This document shows, one piece after another, positions 1 through 6,300 of a stretch of 6,838 bases of DNA (position 1 is the stretch's first letter; each line of letters opens with the position of its first letter). The stretch comes from Clostridia bacterium (GTDB lineage Bacteria > Bacillota > Clostridia > Oscillospirales > CAG-272): the NCBI GenBank assembly GCA_017504335.1, contig JAFVRI010000186.1:1-6838 (forward strand). Direction: 5' to 3'. The position numbers and the translations under genes are program-made. The notes beneath the pieces were generated by a model, which was not told the DNA's origin, made no database searches, and saw only the letters and a list, made by a program, of their open reading frames with translations.

Positions 1-1
1 C

Positions 2-175
2 TTGGACGACAAATACCGAGACGTGATCTTACTGAAAAGCCTGGGCTTTGATAACAAAAGCATTGCCAAGGTTATGAATATCTCCGAGGAGCTGGTCAGA
101 CAGAGATATTCAAGAGCGAAAAAACAACTTTGGGAGATGGGAGGTAAAAATCTTTATGCTGAATCATTCCGATAA
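2..175 (+). CDS. Sigma-70 family RNA polymerase sigma factor, C-terminal end (5' truncated by window)
   Basis: Only the last 57 residues are in the window; the frame is open from base 2 to a TAA at 173-175. The segment looks like sigma region 4, which contacts the -35 promoter element. It begins LDDKYRDVILLKSLGFDNKS, a typical pattern of a helix followed by the first HTH helix. It continues with IAKVMNISEELVRQRYSRAK, where the recognition helix (EELVRQRYSRAKKQL) is followed by a short polar tail. The last 20 nt overlap the start of the next gene, which looks like its anti-sigma factor, so the two are probably translationally coupled and co-transcribed. The short protein end and the anti-sigma neighbour suggest an ECF-type or related alternative sigma factor, but region 2 is outside the window. 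The regulon and the signal are unknown. Confidence 0.85.
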   Translation: MDDKYRDVILLKSLGFDNKSIAKVMNISEELVRQRYSRAKKQLWEMGGKNLYAESFR

Positions 176-893
176 ATTTGATCATTTGATCGCCTTGGCT
201 GCCACGAAATGCGCCGAGGATGACGCAAAGGAGCTTCAGGATCTGGATACGTCGGATGTCACATTTGACGCTTCGTACTACAAAAAGAAAAACAAGATCA
301 TCCGAACACACAAAAATACTCCAAGCAGATCGCGATTCAAAACGAAAACCTTCCGTTGGGTTGCGGCGGTAATCGTGATCATTACCATGTTTGGCGTATT
401 GATCGGCTGCGTACCGCGACTCAGACAGGCGATCTATGATGCCATTGTGGGTTGGTACGACAAATATTTTACCGTTTCCTTCGAGTCACCGTCGGGGCAG
501 GAGCAGGAGAGCGCCGCCGATGAGAATCTTGCGGAAGAGAAGGTAGCGCCGACCTATATTGAAGAACCGCGAAAGCCTACAAATCTTCCTGAAGGCGTGT
601 GGGAGGACGAGGTTATTCATAGCAATGCAAAGATTATAATTGATTATTATGTTGGAGAAGACTATCTGTTTTCCTTTACACAATTTCTTTTAAAGCCATT
701 CGATAAATACGTGGATAACGAAGAGATGGACGTTACTTATACGGAAATCAATGGGTTTGAAGCCACAGTCATAGAGTATCAATACAAAGACGAGATATGC
801 ATTTTGTGGAATGACGGGGAATATGCCTATCAGATATCCTCAAACACATTGGGCGCGGAAGCGTTAATTCAATATGCAAGCAGTGTGAAATAA
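156..893 (+). CDS. Putative membrane-anchored anti-sigma factor with DUF4367-like extracytoplasmic domain
   Basis: The protein has 245 residues. The ATG at 156 is preceded by GGGAGGT at 139-145, inside the sigma gene, and the two genes overlap by 20 nt. Residues 1-67 are a charged, presumably cytoplasmic segment ending in a basic stretch (KKKNKIIR, RSRFKTK). Residues about 68-86 form one hydrophobic membrane segment (WVAAVIVIITMFGVLIGCV). The remainder would lie outside the cell: an acidic linker (about 112-140), then a beta-rich domain at about 140-245. Within that domain, ITEINGFEA-like and ILWNDGEYAYQISS patterns plus a final short helix resemble DUF4367 domains of Clostridia. By analogy with sigma/anti-sigma pairs, the N-terminus would hold the sigma factor at the membrane and the outer domain would sense an envelope signal. 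I see no zinc-binding HxxxCxxC motif, so this is not a classical ZAS anti-sigma. The anti-sigma role rests on gene order, topology and the DUF4367 resemblance. Confidence 0.75.
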   Translation: MLNHSDKFDHLIALAATKCAEDDAKELQDLDTSDVTFDASYYKKKNKIIRTHKNTPSRSRFKTKTFRWVAAVIVIITMFGVLIGCVPRLRQAIYDAIVGWYDKYFTVSFESPSGQEQESAADENLAEEKVAPTYIEEPRKPTNLPEGVWEDEVIHSNAKIIIDYYVGEDYLFSFTQFLLKPFDKYVDNEEMDVTYTEINGFEATVIEYQYKDEICILWNDGEYAYQISSNTLGAEALIQYASSVK

Positions 894-902
894 TTACAAA
901 AA

Positions 903-942
903 AATCCCGAAAAGTTTGTCACATTTTCGGGATTCTTTTGTT
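903..942 (+). terminator. Intrinsic terminator after the sigma/anti-sigma pair
   Basis: A perfect 11-bp inverted repeat has AATCCCGAAAA at 903-913 and TTTTCGGGATT at 924-934, with a 10-nt loop. It is followed by a T-rich run (CTTTTGTT, 935-942). It starts 10 nt after the anti-sigma stop codon. The A-run on its 5' side could let it also work in reverse. It should separate the sigma operon from the small exported protein gene downstream, which would then need its own promoter or read-through. Confidence 0.85.
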
Positions 943-959
943 ATAGCGAATAGGAACAG

Positions 960-981
960 CCAACGTCGGTGACGTTGGAGG
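960..981 (+). promoter_or_regulatory. Hairpin overlapping the Shine-Dalgarno of the exported-protein gene
   Basis: A perfect 8-bp inverted repeat, CCAACGTC (960-967) and GACGTTGG (971-978), is separated by a GGT loop. The ribosome binding site GGAGG is at 977-981, so its first two G residues are in the 3' arm of the stem. The ATG follows at 986. In RNA this would form a tight hairpin that competes with ribosome binding. As DNA, the same repeat could instead be an operator. Only a weak -10-like TATAGC (942-947) is seen upstream. The structure is visible in the sequence; its role is inference. Confidence 0.5.
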
Positions 982-985
982 AATT

Positions 986-1417
986 ATGAAACGAAAAAAT
1001 CGAATTAAAACGCTTCTATCCTTTGCTCTTGCATTGATCATGCTCGGTTCGATGACGGTGCCCGTCTTTGCAGCGCAAAAAGAGGAAACCACCATAGAGC
1101 CTCAATGGACCAGTATTTTTACCATGGACGTTGATTTGGCTTTTGTAGGCAATGAAGGGTGCGCTGCGGGCTCCGCAAGAAAGCAGTCGACTGCGTCACA
1201 CATTTCAGGCACCTTATACGTTTACAAATGGACGGGTTCAACCTGGGAGGTCGTGGGAGACGCCGCGGGAAGCAAAACGGTAGGAACCCTGGGGCTTGTC
1301 GTTGATTTTATTGCCGAAGTTGGTGTTCAGTACAAGGCGGTGTTGACGGTTGCCGCTTATACCAACGGTATTGGCGAATGGGAAAGCATTGAATGCCATG
1401 AAACCTTCTGGGGTTAA
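986..1417 (+). CDS. Small exported protein of unknown function
   Basis: The protein has 143 residues. The ATG is chosen from GGAGG at 977-981 (4-nt spacer, rather short) and from the signal peptide that starts there. Residues 1-29 are a textbook Sec signal peptide: basic KRKNRIK, a hydrophobic core (LLSFALALIMLGSM), then PVFA|AQ as the likely cleavage site. The mature part of about 114 residues looks all-beta, with alternating patterns such as SGTLYVYKWTGSTWEVVG and VQYKAVLTVAAYTNG. It contains two cysteines (C59 and C137) that could form a disulfide. It has no LPxTG anchor, lipobox or membrane segment, so it is probably released or loosely wall-bound. Similar short secreted beta proteins occur in gut Clostridia, but I cannot assign a named family. 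It follows the sigma/anti-sigma pair but is separated from it by a terminator, so a functional link is only suggestive. Confidence 0.8.
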   Translation: MKRKNRIKTLLSFALALIMLGSMTVPVFAAQKEETTIEPQWTSIFTMDVDLAFVGNEGCAAGSARKQSTASHISGTLYVYKWTGSTWEVVGDAAGSKTVGTLGLVVDFIAEVGVQYKAVLTVAAYTNGIGEWESIECHETFWG

Positions 1418-1463
1418 AACACAGAAATACCTGAATTCTAACAAAAATATGAAAAGAAAAAGT

Positions 1464-1474
1464 CGTCACGGACG
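1464..1474 (-). terminator. Weak possible terminator for the minus-strand DUF6514-like gene
   Basis: On the minus strand, a 4-bp CGTC/GACG stem with a 3-nt loop lies 25 nt past the stop codon and is followed by a T-rich stretch (ACTTTTTCTTTTC, reading down to about 1451). The stem is too short to be convincing. The 81-bp gap between the two convergent genes shows no better structure. Confidence 0.25.
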
Positions 1475-1498
1475 TTTGGTTGTTCCCACAAAAATTCA

Positions 1499-1765
1499 TT
1501 ATTGCTCATTCATCAGATCACTGATCACATCGAAAACGTGTACGTAAGGAACCCTGTAACGATTCAATGTGTCGACCATCGATTGGACAAGCGCTTGATC
1601 TGCGCCGATCTCCTTGATGTATAATTCCCGGGGATCGTCCTCATCCCGCGCGGCAATGCCGTAGGTCTCTTGAAGATCGGATCTCGTAATAAGAGCCAGC
1701 TTGTATTCACACAAGCCGCTGTTGGGAAATTCATTTTTGGGATCGCATGATTGTTTGGTCGTCAT
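1499..1765 (-). CDS. DUF6514-like small protein of unknown function
   Basis: The protein has 88 residues and starts at the ATG complementary to 1763-1765. The frame is open further upstream to 1882, but the start at 1765 has a strong AAGAAAGGAGT site (1774-1784, 8-nt spacer). A TATAAT -10 box at 1797-1802 also lies inside the longer frame, so the upstream ATGs would fall in or before the promoter. The body fits the DUF6514 pattern from Clostridia: a first strand (YKLALITR), a YGIAARDEDDPRELYIKEIG segment, a helix (ALVQSMVDTLNRYRV) and the closing PYVHVFDVISDLMNEQ, in which a P.H..DV..D. motif is typical. No signal peptide or membrane segment is present, so it is presumably cytosolic. No molecular function is known to me for the family. 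It is divergent from an XRE regulator and shares with it a palindrome at 1824-1839. Confidence 0.7.
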   Translation of the reverse strand: MTTKQSCDPKNEFPNSGLCEYKLALITRSDLQETYGIAARDEDDPRELYIKEIGADQALVQSMVDTLNRYRVPYVHVFDVISDLMNEQ

Positions 1766-1796
1766 GGTTGAACACTCCTTTCTTGATTCTGACATT

Positions 1797-1825
1797 ATTA
1801 TACTCATTTTGACAGGATTTTCCAG
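1797..1825 (-). promoter_or_regulatory. Probable promoter of the DUF6514-like gene
   Basis: On the minus strand a perfect -10 hexamer TATAAT occupies 1797-1802. At 17-bp spacing the -35 position (1820-1825) reads CTGGAA, only a 3/6 match. The -35 position touches the edge of the palindrome at 1824-1839, so a protein bound there would be expected to block or modulate this promoter. The inferred transcript start near 1790 gives a short leader with a strong ribosome binding site. Confidence 0.55.
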
Positions 1826-1839
1826 GGTCAATTGACCCT
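1824..1839. promoter_or_regulatory. Perfect 16-bp palindrome, candidate operator of the XRE regulator
   Basis: AGGGTCAATTGACCCT is its own reverse complement. It sits in the 134-bp gap between the divergent DUF6514-like gene and the XRE gene, 60 nt before the XRE start and next to the -35 position of the opposite promoter. A small homodimeric HTH protein commonly binds such a site near its own gene. It is too symmetric and has no T-run in the right place to be a terminator. Binding by the neighbouring XRE protein is inferred from position only. Confidence 0.55.
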
Positions 1840-1899
1840 TATTACGTTTTTTCAAAAAAATTATGAATGAGTAGATAAGCATTCAAGGTGGAGCGGGCA

Positions 1900-2142
1900 A
1901 TGTACAGGGAGCCAAAATTGAAGATTCAGACAGAAAAGCGATCAAGATCATGCTTATCAAAGAACCTGATCGATTACAGAAAACGGCTCAACATTTCAAG
2001 AGAACACCTTGCCTTAGATTGTGAAGTGGACGTAAAGTATCTTTCCCGAATCGAAACAGGGAGCGCCAATACCTCTCTTGACGTATTGGATAAGCTCAGC
2101 GACGGAACGGGAATTGCCGCCGGCGAACTGATCACAAAATAA
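1900..2142 (+). CDS. XRE-family helix-turn-helix transcriptional regulator
   Basis: The protein has 80 residues from the ATG at 1900. A GTG at 1888 in the same frame would add four residues, but it falls inside the AAGGTGGAG Shine-Dalgarno (1885-1893), so the ATG with a 6-8 nt spacer is preferred. After a basic N-terminal tail (KLKIQTEKRSRS) nearly the whole protein is one Cro/C1-type domain: NLIDYRKRLNISREHLAL (helices 1-2), DVKYLSRIETG (recognition helix with the usual SRIE.G ending), then NTSLDVLDKLSDGTGIAAGELI (helices 4-5). No second domain exists for ligand binding or catalysis, so it would act as a simple dimeric repressor or activator. It is divergent from the DUF6514-like gene, with a palindromic site between them. 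No convincing -35/-10 pair was found for it. It converges on the AraC gene, with a terminator between. Confidence 0.85.
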   Translation: MYREPKLKIQTEKRSRSCLSKNLIDYRKRLNISREHLALDCEVDVKYLSRIETGSANTSLDVLDKLSDGTGIAAGELITK

Positions 2143-2275
2143 TATTTCTTTAGATTTTCATTTTCGTAAGGAACATGTGGTAGCTTGCACTTTTGTAAGC
2201 CGCAAAATAAAAATACCACCATCAATCAAGAGGGAATGACATGATGTACTTGACATGCACCGCTCCTTCTCCGTC
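2143..2275. other. Noncoding stretch with a possible two-tier stem
   Basis: I see no gene here; short open frames lack family resemblance. It holds an outer 6-bp repeat, GTGGTA (2177-2182) and TACCAC (2214-2219). These enclose an inner hairpin, GCTTGC (2183-2188) with GTAAGC (2195-2200) containing one G-U pair. TGACATG occurs twice (2237-2243 and 2251-2257). This may be part of the XRE mRNA 3' region or chance; no known RNA family is recognised. Confidence 0.25.
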
Positions 2276-2315
2276 AAAAATAAGGGATATCCCGAACGGG
2301 ATATCCCTTATTTTT
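2276..2315. terminator. Strong bidirectional intrinsic terminator between convergent genes
   Basis: The left arm AAAAATAAGGGATATCCCG (2276-2294) and the right arm CGGGATATCCCTTATTTTT (2297-2315) are perfect 19-bp complements around AA. In RNA the loop would open to at least GAAC-size. An A-run on one side and a T-run on the other make it work on both strands. It serves the XRE gene (ending at 2142, plus) and the AraC gene (ending at 2360, minus). Each arm also contains the self-complementary decamer GGGATATCCC. Confidence 0.9.
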
Positions 2316-2359
2316 ATCAAAGTCGGAAGGAATTGCCTTCGGCGCATCCGCGGTATACC

Positions 2360-3175
2360 TTATATATTCATCATGCGGTATCCCGTAGGACTGATCCCCG
2401 TGTGCTTTTTGAAGAAGCGACTGAAATAATTTGCGTCTCTGAAGCCGCAGCGGCCGGCGATCTCGTCCATGGAGCAAATGTTTCCCAGCAGATAGTCCTT
2501 GGCATGCCACAGTCTCAGCTTATCCCGATATTGTCCCGGGGTCATCCCCAAGACCTGTCCGAACATGCGGCGAAAGCTCGTCTGACTCATTCCGCAAAGC
2601 TCGGCAAGCTCCGCAAGAGAGGTTTCTCTGTCGTAATGACGGTCAAGTTGTTCCTTGGCGGGACGTATTTTTTCATAGGAGACGGTATCCACGCCGATCA
2701 TCCATTGCTCACTGATAAATTCCCGAAGCAGGCGGTAGGAAAGTGCTACCGCTTCCATACAGAAGCCAAGCTCCCGTTCCTTCCACACACTGCAGACAGC
2801 GGCAAAAAGATTTTCATACAGCTCGGGGTTTTGCGGTGTCAGGATGATGGGGTCGCTGTAATTGAGCCAAGGAAACCGATTCCCCTCCTCCTCTTCGGGA
2901 TGCAGGGAGAAATTCACGGTATAGTGCATAAATTCCTGTTCTGTCTCGATCCGATAGGCGGTAGCGGCGGGAACGAAGGCGATCTGTCCCGCTTGTAGCG
3001 TATGCTGTTTGCCCGATTTCATGAAAAAGACAGCATTTCCGCGTATTCCAAAAATCAGTCCGTACATTTTTCTGCCGTGGGAATAATCACATCCCGCGGT
3101 CGGTGTCAGGGTATGTCTTTTCGCAACGAGAATACGGTGAATATCCACGTAATAATCTTCTTCAAATCGCTGCAT
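2360..3175 (-). CDS. AraC-family transcriptional regulator with N-terminal cupin-like sensor domain
   Basis: The protein has 271 residues, a usual length for the family. The start at 3175 has AGGAG at 3183-3187 with a 7-nt spacer. Residues about 20-90 look like the AraC ligand-binding cupin, with a small beta barrel including GNAVFFMKSGKQHTLQAGQI and AFVPAATAYRIE. Residues about 95-165 form a helical linker and dimerisation part. Residues about 170-268 are the two-HTH DNA-binding domain: SLAELAELCGMSQTSFRRMF (first HTH) and MDEIAGRCGFRDANYFSRFF (second HTH), closing with KKHTGISPTGYR, the family signature. It is divergent from a glycoside hydrolase-isomerase operon, so it is most likely the sugar-responsive activator of that operon. 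An imperfect direct repeat between the two promoters is the candidate binding site. The ligand is not known; a monosaccharide freed by the hydrolase is the natural guess. Confidence 0.9.
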   Translation of the reverse strand: MQRFEEDYYVDIHRILVAKRHTLTPTAGCDYSHGRKMYGLIFGIRGNAVFFMKSGKQHTLQAGQIAFVPAATAYRIETEQEFMHYTVNFSLHPEEEEGNRFPWLNYSDPIILTPQNPELYENLFAAVCSVWKERELGFCMEAVALSYRLLREFISEQWMIGVDTVSYEKIRPAKEQLDRHYDRETSLAELAELCGMSQTSFRRMFGQVLGMTPGQYRDKLRLWHAKDYLLGNICSMDEIAGRCGFRDANYFSRFFKKHTGISPTGYRMMNI

Positions 3176-3204
3176 CTGTCCGCTCCTTTTTCTTTTTCCG
3201 TTCC

Positions 3205-3233
3205 ATCATATCACATTTACGGATCCATGTCAA
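3205..3233 (-). promoter_or_regulatory. Promoter of the AraC-family regulator gene
   Basis: On the minus strand a perfect -35 TTGACA (3228-3233) is followed by a 17-bp spacer and -10 TATGAT (3205-3210). A TGA just before the -10 makes it an extended -10. The expected start is near 3198, about 23 nt before the ATG, leaving room for the AGGAG site. This is the kind of promoter that works without an activator. Confidence 0.8.
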
Positions 3234-3238
3234 GGATT

Positions 3239-3270
3239 TTGGACAGATTGTGCTAATTGGACGCATTCTG
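3239..3270. promoter_or_regulatory. Imperfect direct repeat, candidate AraC-type operator
   Basis: TTGGACAGATTGTG (3239-3252) and TTGGACGCATTCTG (3257-3270) match at 11 of 14 positions, 18 bp apart. They lie between the two divergent -35 boxes, and the second ends 4 bp before the -35 of the hydrolase promoter. Direct repeats next to the -35 are the usual arrangement for AraC-family activators, although 18 bp is shorter than two full helical turns. The repeats are seen; the binding is inferred. Confidence 0.4.
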
Positions 3271-3274
3271 TCTC

Positions 3275-3303
3275 TTTACATCCACCCCTCTTTTTGCTAT
3301 ACT
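3275..3303 (+). promoter_or_regulatory. Promoter of the glycoside hydrolase-isomerase operon
   Basis: TTTACA (3275-3280), a 17-bp spacer and TATACT (3298-3303), with TGC immediately before it, form an extended -10 promoter. The expected start is near 3310, just before AAGGAGGTG (3313-3321) and the ATG at 3327, so the leader is very short and holds no riboswitch. The box is good enough that regulation may include repression as well as activation. Confidence 0.75.
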
Positions 3304-3326
3304 GAAGAAAATAAGGAGGTGCTTTT

Positions 3327-6300
3327 ATGAATGCGTATGAATCTTTTGTCCATCCCGCACCCATGTATCGGGGAACCGATTTCTGGATGCTGAACGATAC
3401 GTTGGAAGAAACAGAACTGATCCGTCAGCTTCATGAGATGAAAAAGCAAGGGGTCTATTCCTTTATTGCGCGAACCTACATCGGTCTCAAGAGCGATTAT
3501 CCGGGAGCGGATTTCAAATCCAAGCTGAAGGTGATCGTAAAGACTGCCAAGGAATTGGACATGAAGGTCTTTTTGCAGGCGGGATATATGCCGGAATGCG
3601 TACTGGATCTCCCTCTCGAATATTCCCTCAATTATTTGAAGATCTACCGAAAGGACGGTGATCCCATCCCAAAGGGGGAGCAAGTGCTTTGCGCCTTCGG
3701 CGATTACGTGATCACCGAATATTGCTCGGGTACCTTTCTGGATATGTTCAACCACGATTCGGTGGCGTTCTATCTCAAGCAAAGCTACGAGAATATGTGG
3801 CGGGATTTTGAAGAGGACTACGGAAAGACCATCTGCTCGATCTGGGTGGATGAACCAAGCTATGCCGAAGAATATCTTCCGTTTCCCCGTGGATTCTCCC
3901 ACCGTTTCCGTGAGCGCTTTGGCTACGATCTGACCGAAAAGCTCTACCTTCTTTACTTTGACGAGGAGGGATACAGAACGGTCCGCTACCATTACCGCAA
4001 GCTGCTTCAGGATATGCTGGAAGAACACTATTTTTCCATGCTGCGCGCGTGGTGCAATTCCCACGGGCTCATGGCAAGCGGACATTTGATGCTGGAGGAT
4101 ACCCTATACTCCCAGATCTCCCGCGCTTGCGCCGTCATGCCCTACTATAAATATTTTGATCTTCCCGGAATCGACCTGCTCTGCGCCCAGATGAACTGGC
4201 GCGAGGGAGAGATCAAGCCGGGGGAACACCGTATGCAGGATCCCGTTTACACCTACCGCAATACCGTGACCACCACGCCGATCCAATGCGCCTCTGCCGC
4301 AAGACAGATGGGAAGCGAGCACGTGCTTTGCGAGATGTACGGGGTGACCACCCAGGATATGACCTTCCGCAATCAAAAGCATCTGTTTGATTACATGGTC
4401 GTTCACGGTGTCAATCACCGAAGCGTTCACGGGATCTTTTACTCGCTCCACGGAAGAGCCAAGCGGGCGTATCCCGCTCACATCAACACCTACCAGCCCT
4501 ACTGGAAGGATCTTCACGTGCTGTACGACTACGTTTCCTCGGTCTCCCGCTTTGCGGCATTGGGACAGCCTGAGGGCGACGTACTGGTCCTTCATCCGCT
4601 GGATTCCGCCTATTGCGAATACGTAAACGCAAAGGACGAACCCCTGCTCGGACAGAGAAGATCCTCGGAGGATCTCCGACGGAGGGATCGAGAATTTCAG
4701 AGACTTTTGGTAGAGCTGTCCTTTGCCCATTGCAATTTTGATCTGGGAGACGAGCGAAGCCTTGAGGACATTGGCGGAGTGGAAGGAAACCGCATACGCA
4801 TCGGAAAAATGACCTACGGAACGGTGGTGCTGCCACGGTTGCTGACCGTTCAAAAGGGAACCGTAGAGAAGCTCTGTCGCTTTGCCGAAAACGGCGGACG
4901 GGTGATCGTTCTGGGGAATGCGCCTATCCTTTTGGACGGATTTCCCACAAAAGAAATGCCCCTTGAGGGGATTCCGAACCTTGAATACGCAACCGACGAT
5001 GGCGATCTCATCCATCGCATTCCCAATCAAGACTACACCTTCCGCAGTAATTATGACAACGAACAAGATCTATGGATCCGTCGCCGTGTGGAGGGAAGGG
5101 AAGCCTATTACGTTCTCTTTAATTCCGATTGCGCTCATGCGCACAGCGGAACCCTCGTCATCAAGGGATCGGTACGAGCCGAATGTTGGGATGGATTTTC
5201 CAAGAAAAGAACCGCCCTGCCTTATCGGCAAATGGGAGAAATGACCGAGATCGACCTGACCATTCCCGAAGGTGGAAGCCTGTTGCTTTATACCGAGGAG
5301 ACCGCGGAGGAATCCTCTTTGACCGAGCTGCCCATCGGAGAAGCTGTCTATCCCGTCGCAAGCCGTTGGCAGTGCCGCCGCAAGGATCCCAATGCGCTAT
5401 TGCTGGAATTCTGCTCCTTCCGACGGGGAGAGGCGGACTACTCCGAGGAATATCCCGTGCTTGCCATCCATCATATGCTGGTGGACGAGGATTATCACGG
5501 TCCTCTGACCCAACGCTATACCTTCACCTGTGACAGAAGTTTCGAGGGCCTTCATTTGGCGCTGGAGGATGCCTCTGCGCATACGATCCGTTTGAACGGA
5601 GAACCCGTTTCTTCCCGACCCGACGGTCACTATTGGGCACGTTGCTTTGAAACGGTTCCGCTTCCTCCGACCAAGGAAGGAGTGAATGTCTTGGAATTGA
5701 CCCGTGATTACGTACCGCTTGCCAAAATGAAGAGAAAGCTCAGCTCCCTTTTTGAGACCCAACCGGGTGTGGAGCTGGAGAGCGCATATCTGGTGGGCGA
5801 TTTTGGCGTTCGGGTCACCGAAGAACCCGAGCGAAACGGAAATCTGCGGTTCTCACGGCAGATGGTACTGACGGAAGAGACTGAATTTTGTCACGGCGAG
5901 CTGACCCGTGTGGGTTATCCCTTCTATGCGGGCACCGTGGAGCTGACGGGAGAATTTTCATGGAACGGAGAGGAAAGAGCGGAGCTTTCCGTGGATGCGC
6001 TCCATGCTTGTCTCGGTCGTGTATCGGTGAACGGAATCGATTGCGGCATTCTGCACTCACCCCCTTACCGTGTGGATATTTCTCATGCCCTTCGGCAGGG
6101 AACGAACACGCTGACCCTGACTCTGACCAACAGTTTGAGAAATCTGTTGGGACCCTATCACCGTCCCAAGGGTGAGGAAGGATGTTTTCAGGGCGGATAT
6201 GCGTTTCCCGGCGCGTCCTGGATCGGCATCGGCAAAAATGACCTAACGTGGTATGAGCACCGTATCCCCGATACTCCCTATTGGACCGACAGCTATTTGC

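Noticed and set aside
918..947. Promoter for the exported-protein gene using TTGTCA (916-921) and TATAGC (942-947)
   Set aside because: The spacer is 20 bp, the -35 is in the terminator loop and the -10 is weak; not strong enough to list as a feature.
1766..1882. N-terminal extension of the DUF6514-like frame up to 1882
   Set aside because: The extra 39 codons cover the palindrome and the TATAAT box, have no ribosome binding site of their own noted, and are not part of the family pattern.
2250..2278. TTGACA at 2250-2255 as a -35 box
   Set aside because: The position 17 bp downstream reads GTCAAA, not a -10, and the strong terminator starts right there.
2255..2998. 247-residue plus-strand open frame opposite the AraC gene
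   Set aside because: It reads through the bidirectional terminator and lies antisense to a clear AraC-family protein.
3304..3326. Riboswitch or leader control upstream of the hydrolase
   Set aside because: The predicted transcript start near 3310 leaves fewer than 20 nt before the ATG, too short for any such element.
3297..4085. 262-residue open frame on the minus strand, opposite the hydrolase start
   Set aside because: It lies fully against a well-supported coding region with family motifs, runs across the operon promoter and ribosome binding site, and shows no domain pattern.
4104..5066. 320-residue minus-strand open frame inside the hydrolase gene
   Set aside because: An antisense shadow created by codon bias in the hydrolase; no recognisable motifs or supporting promoter.
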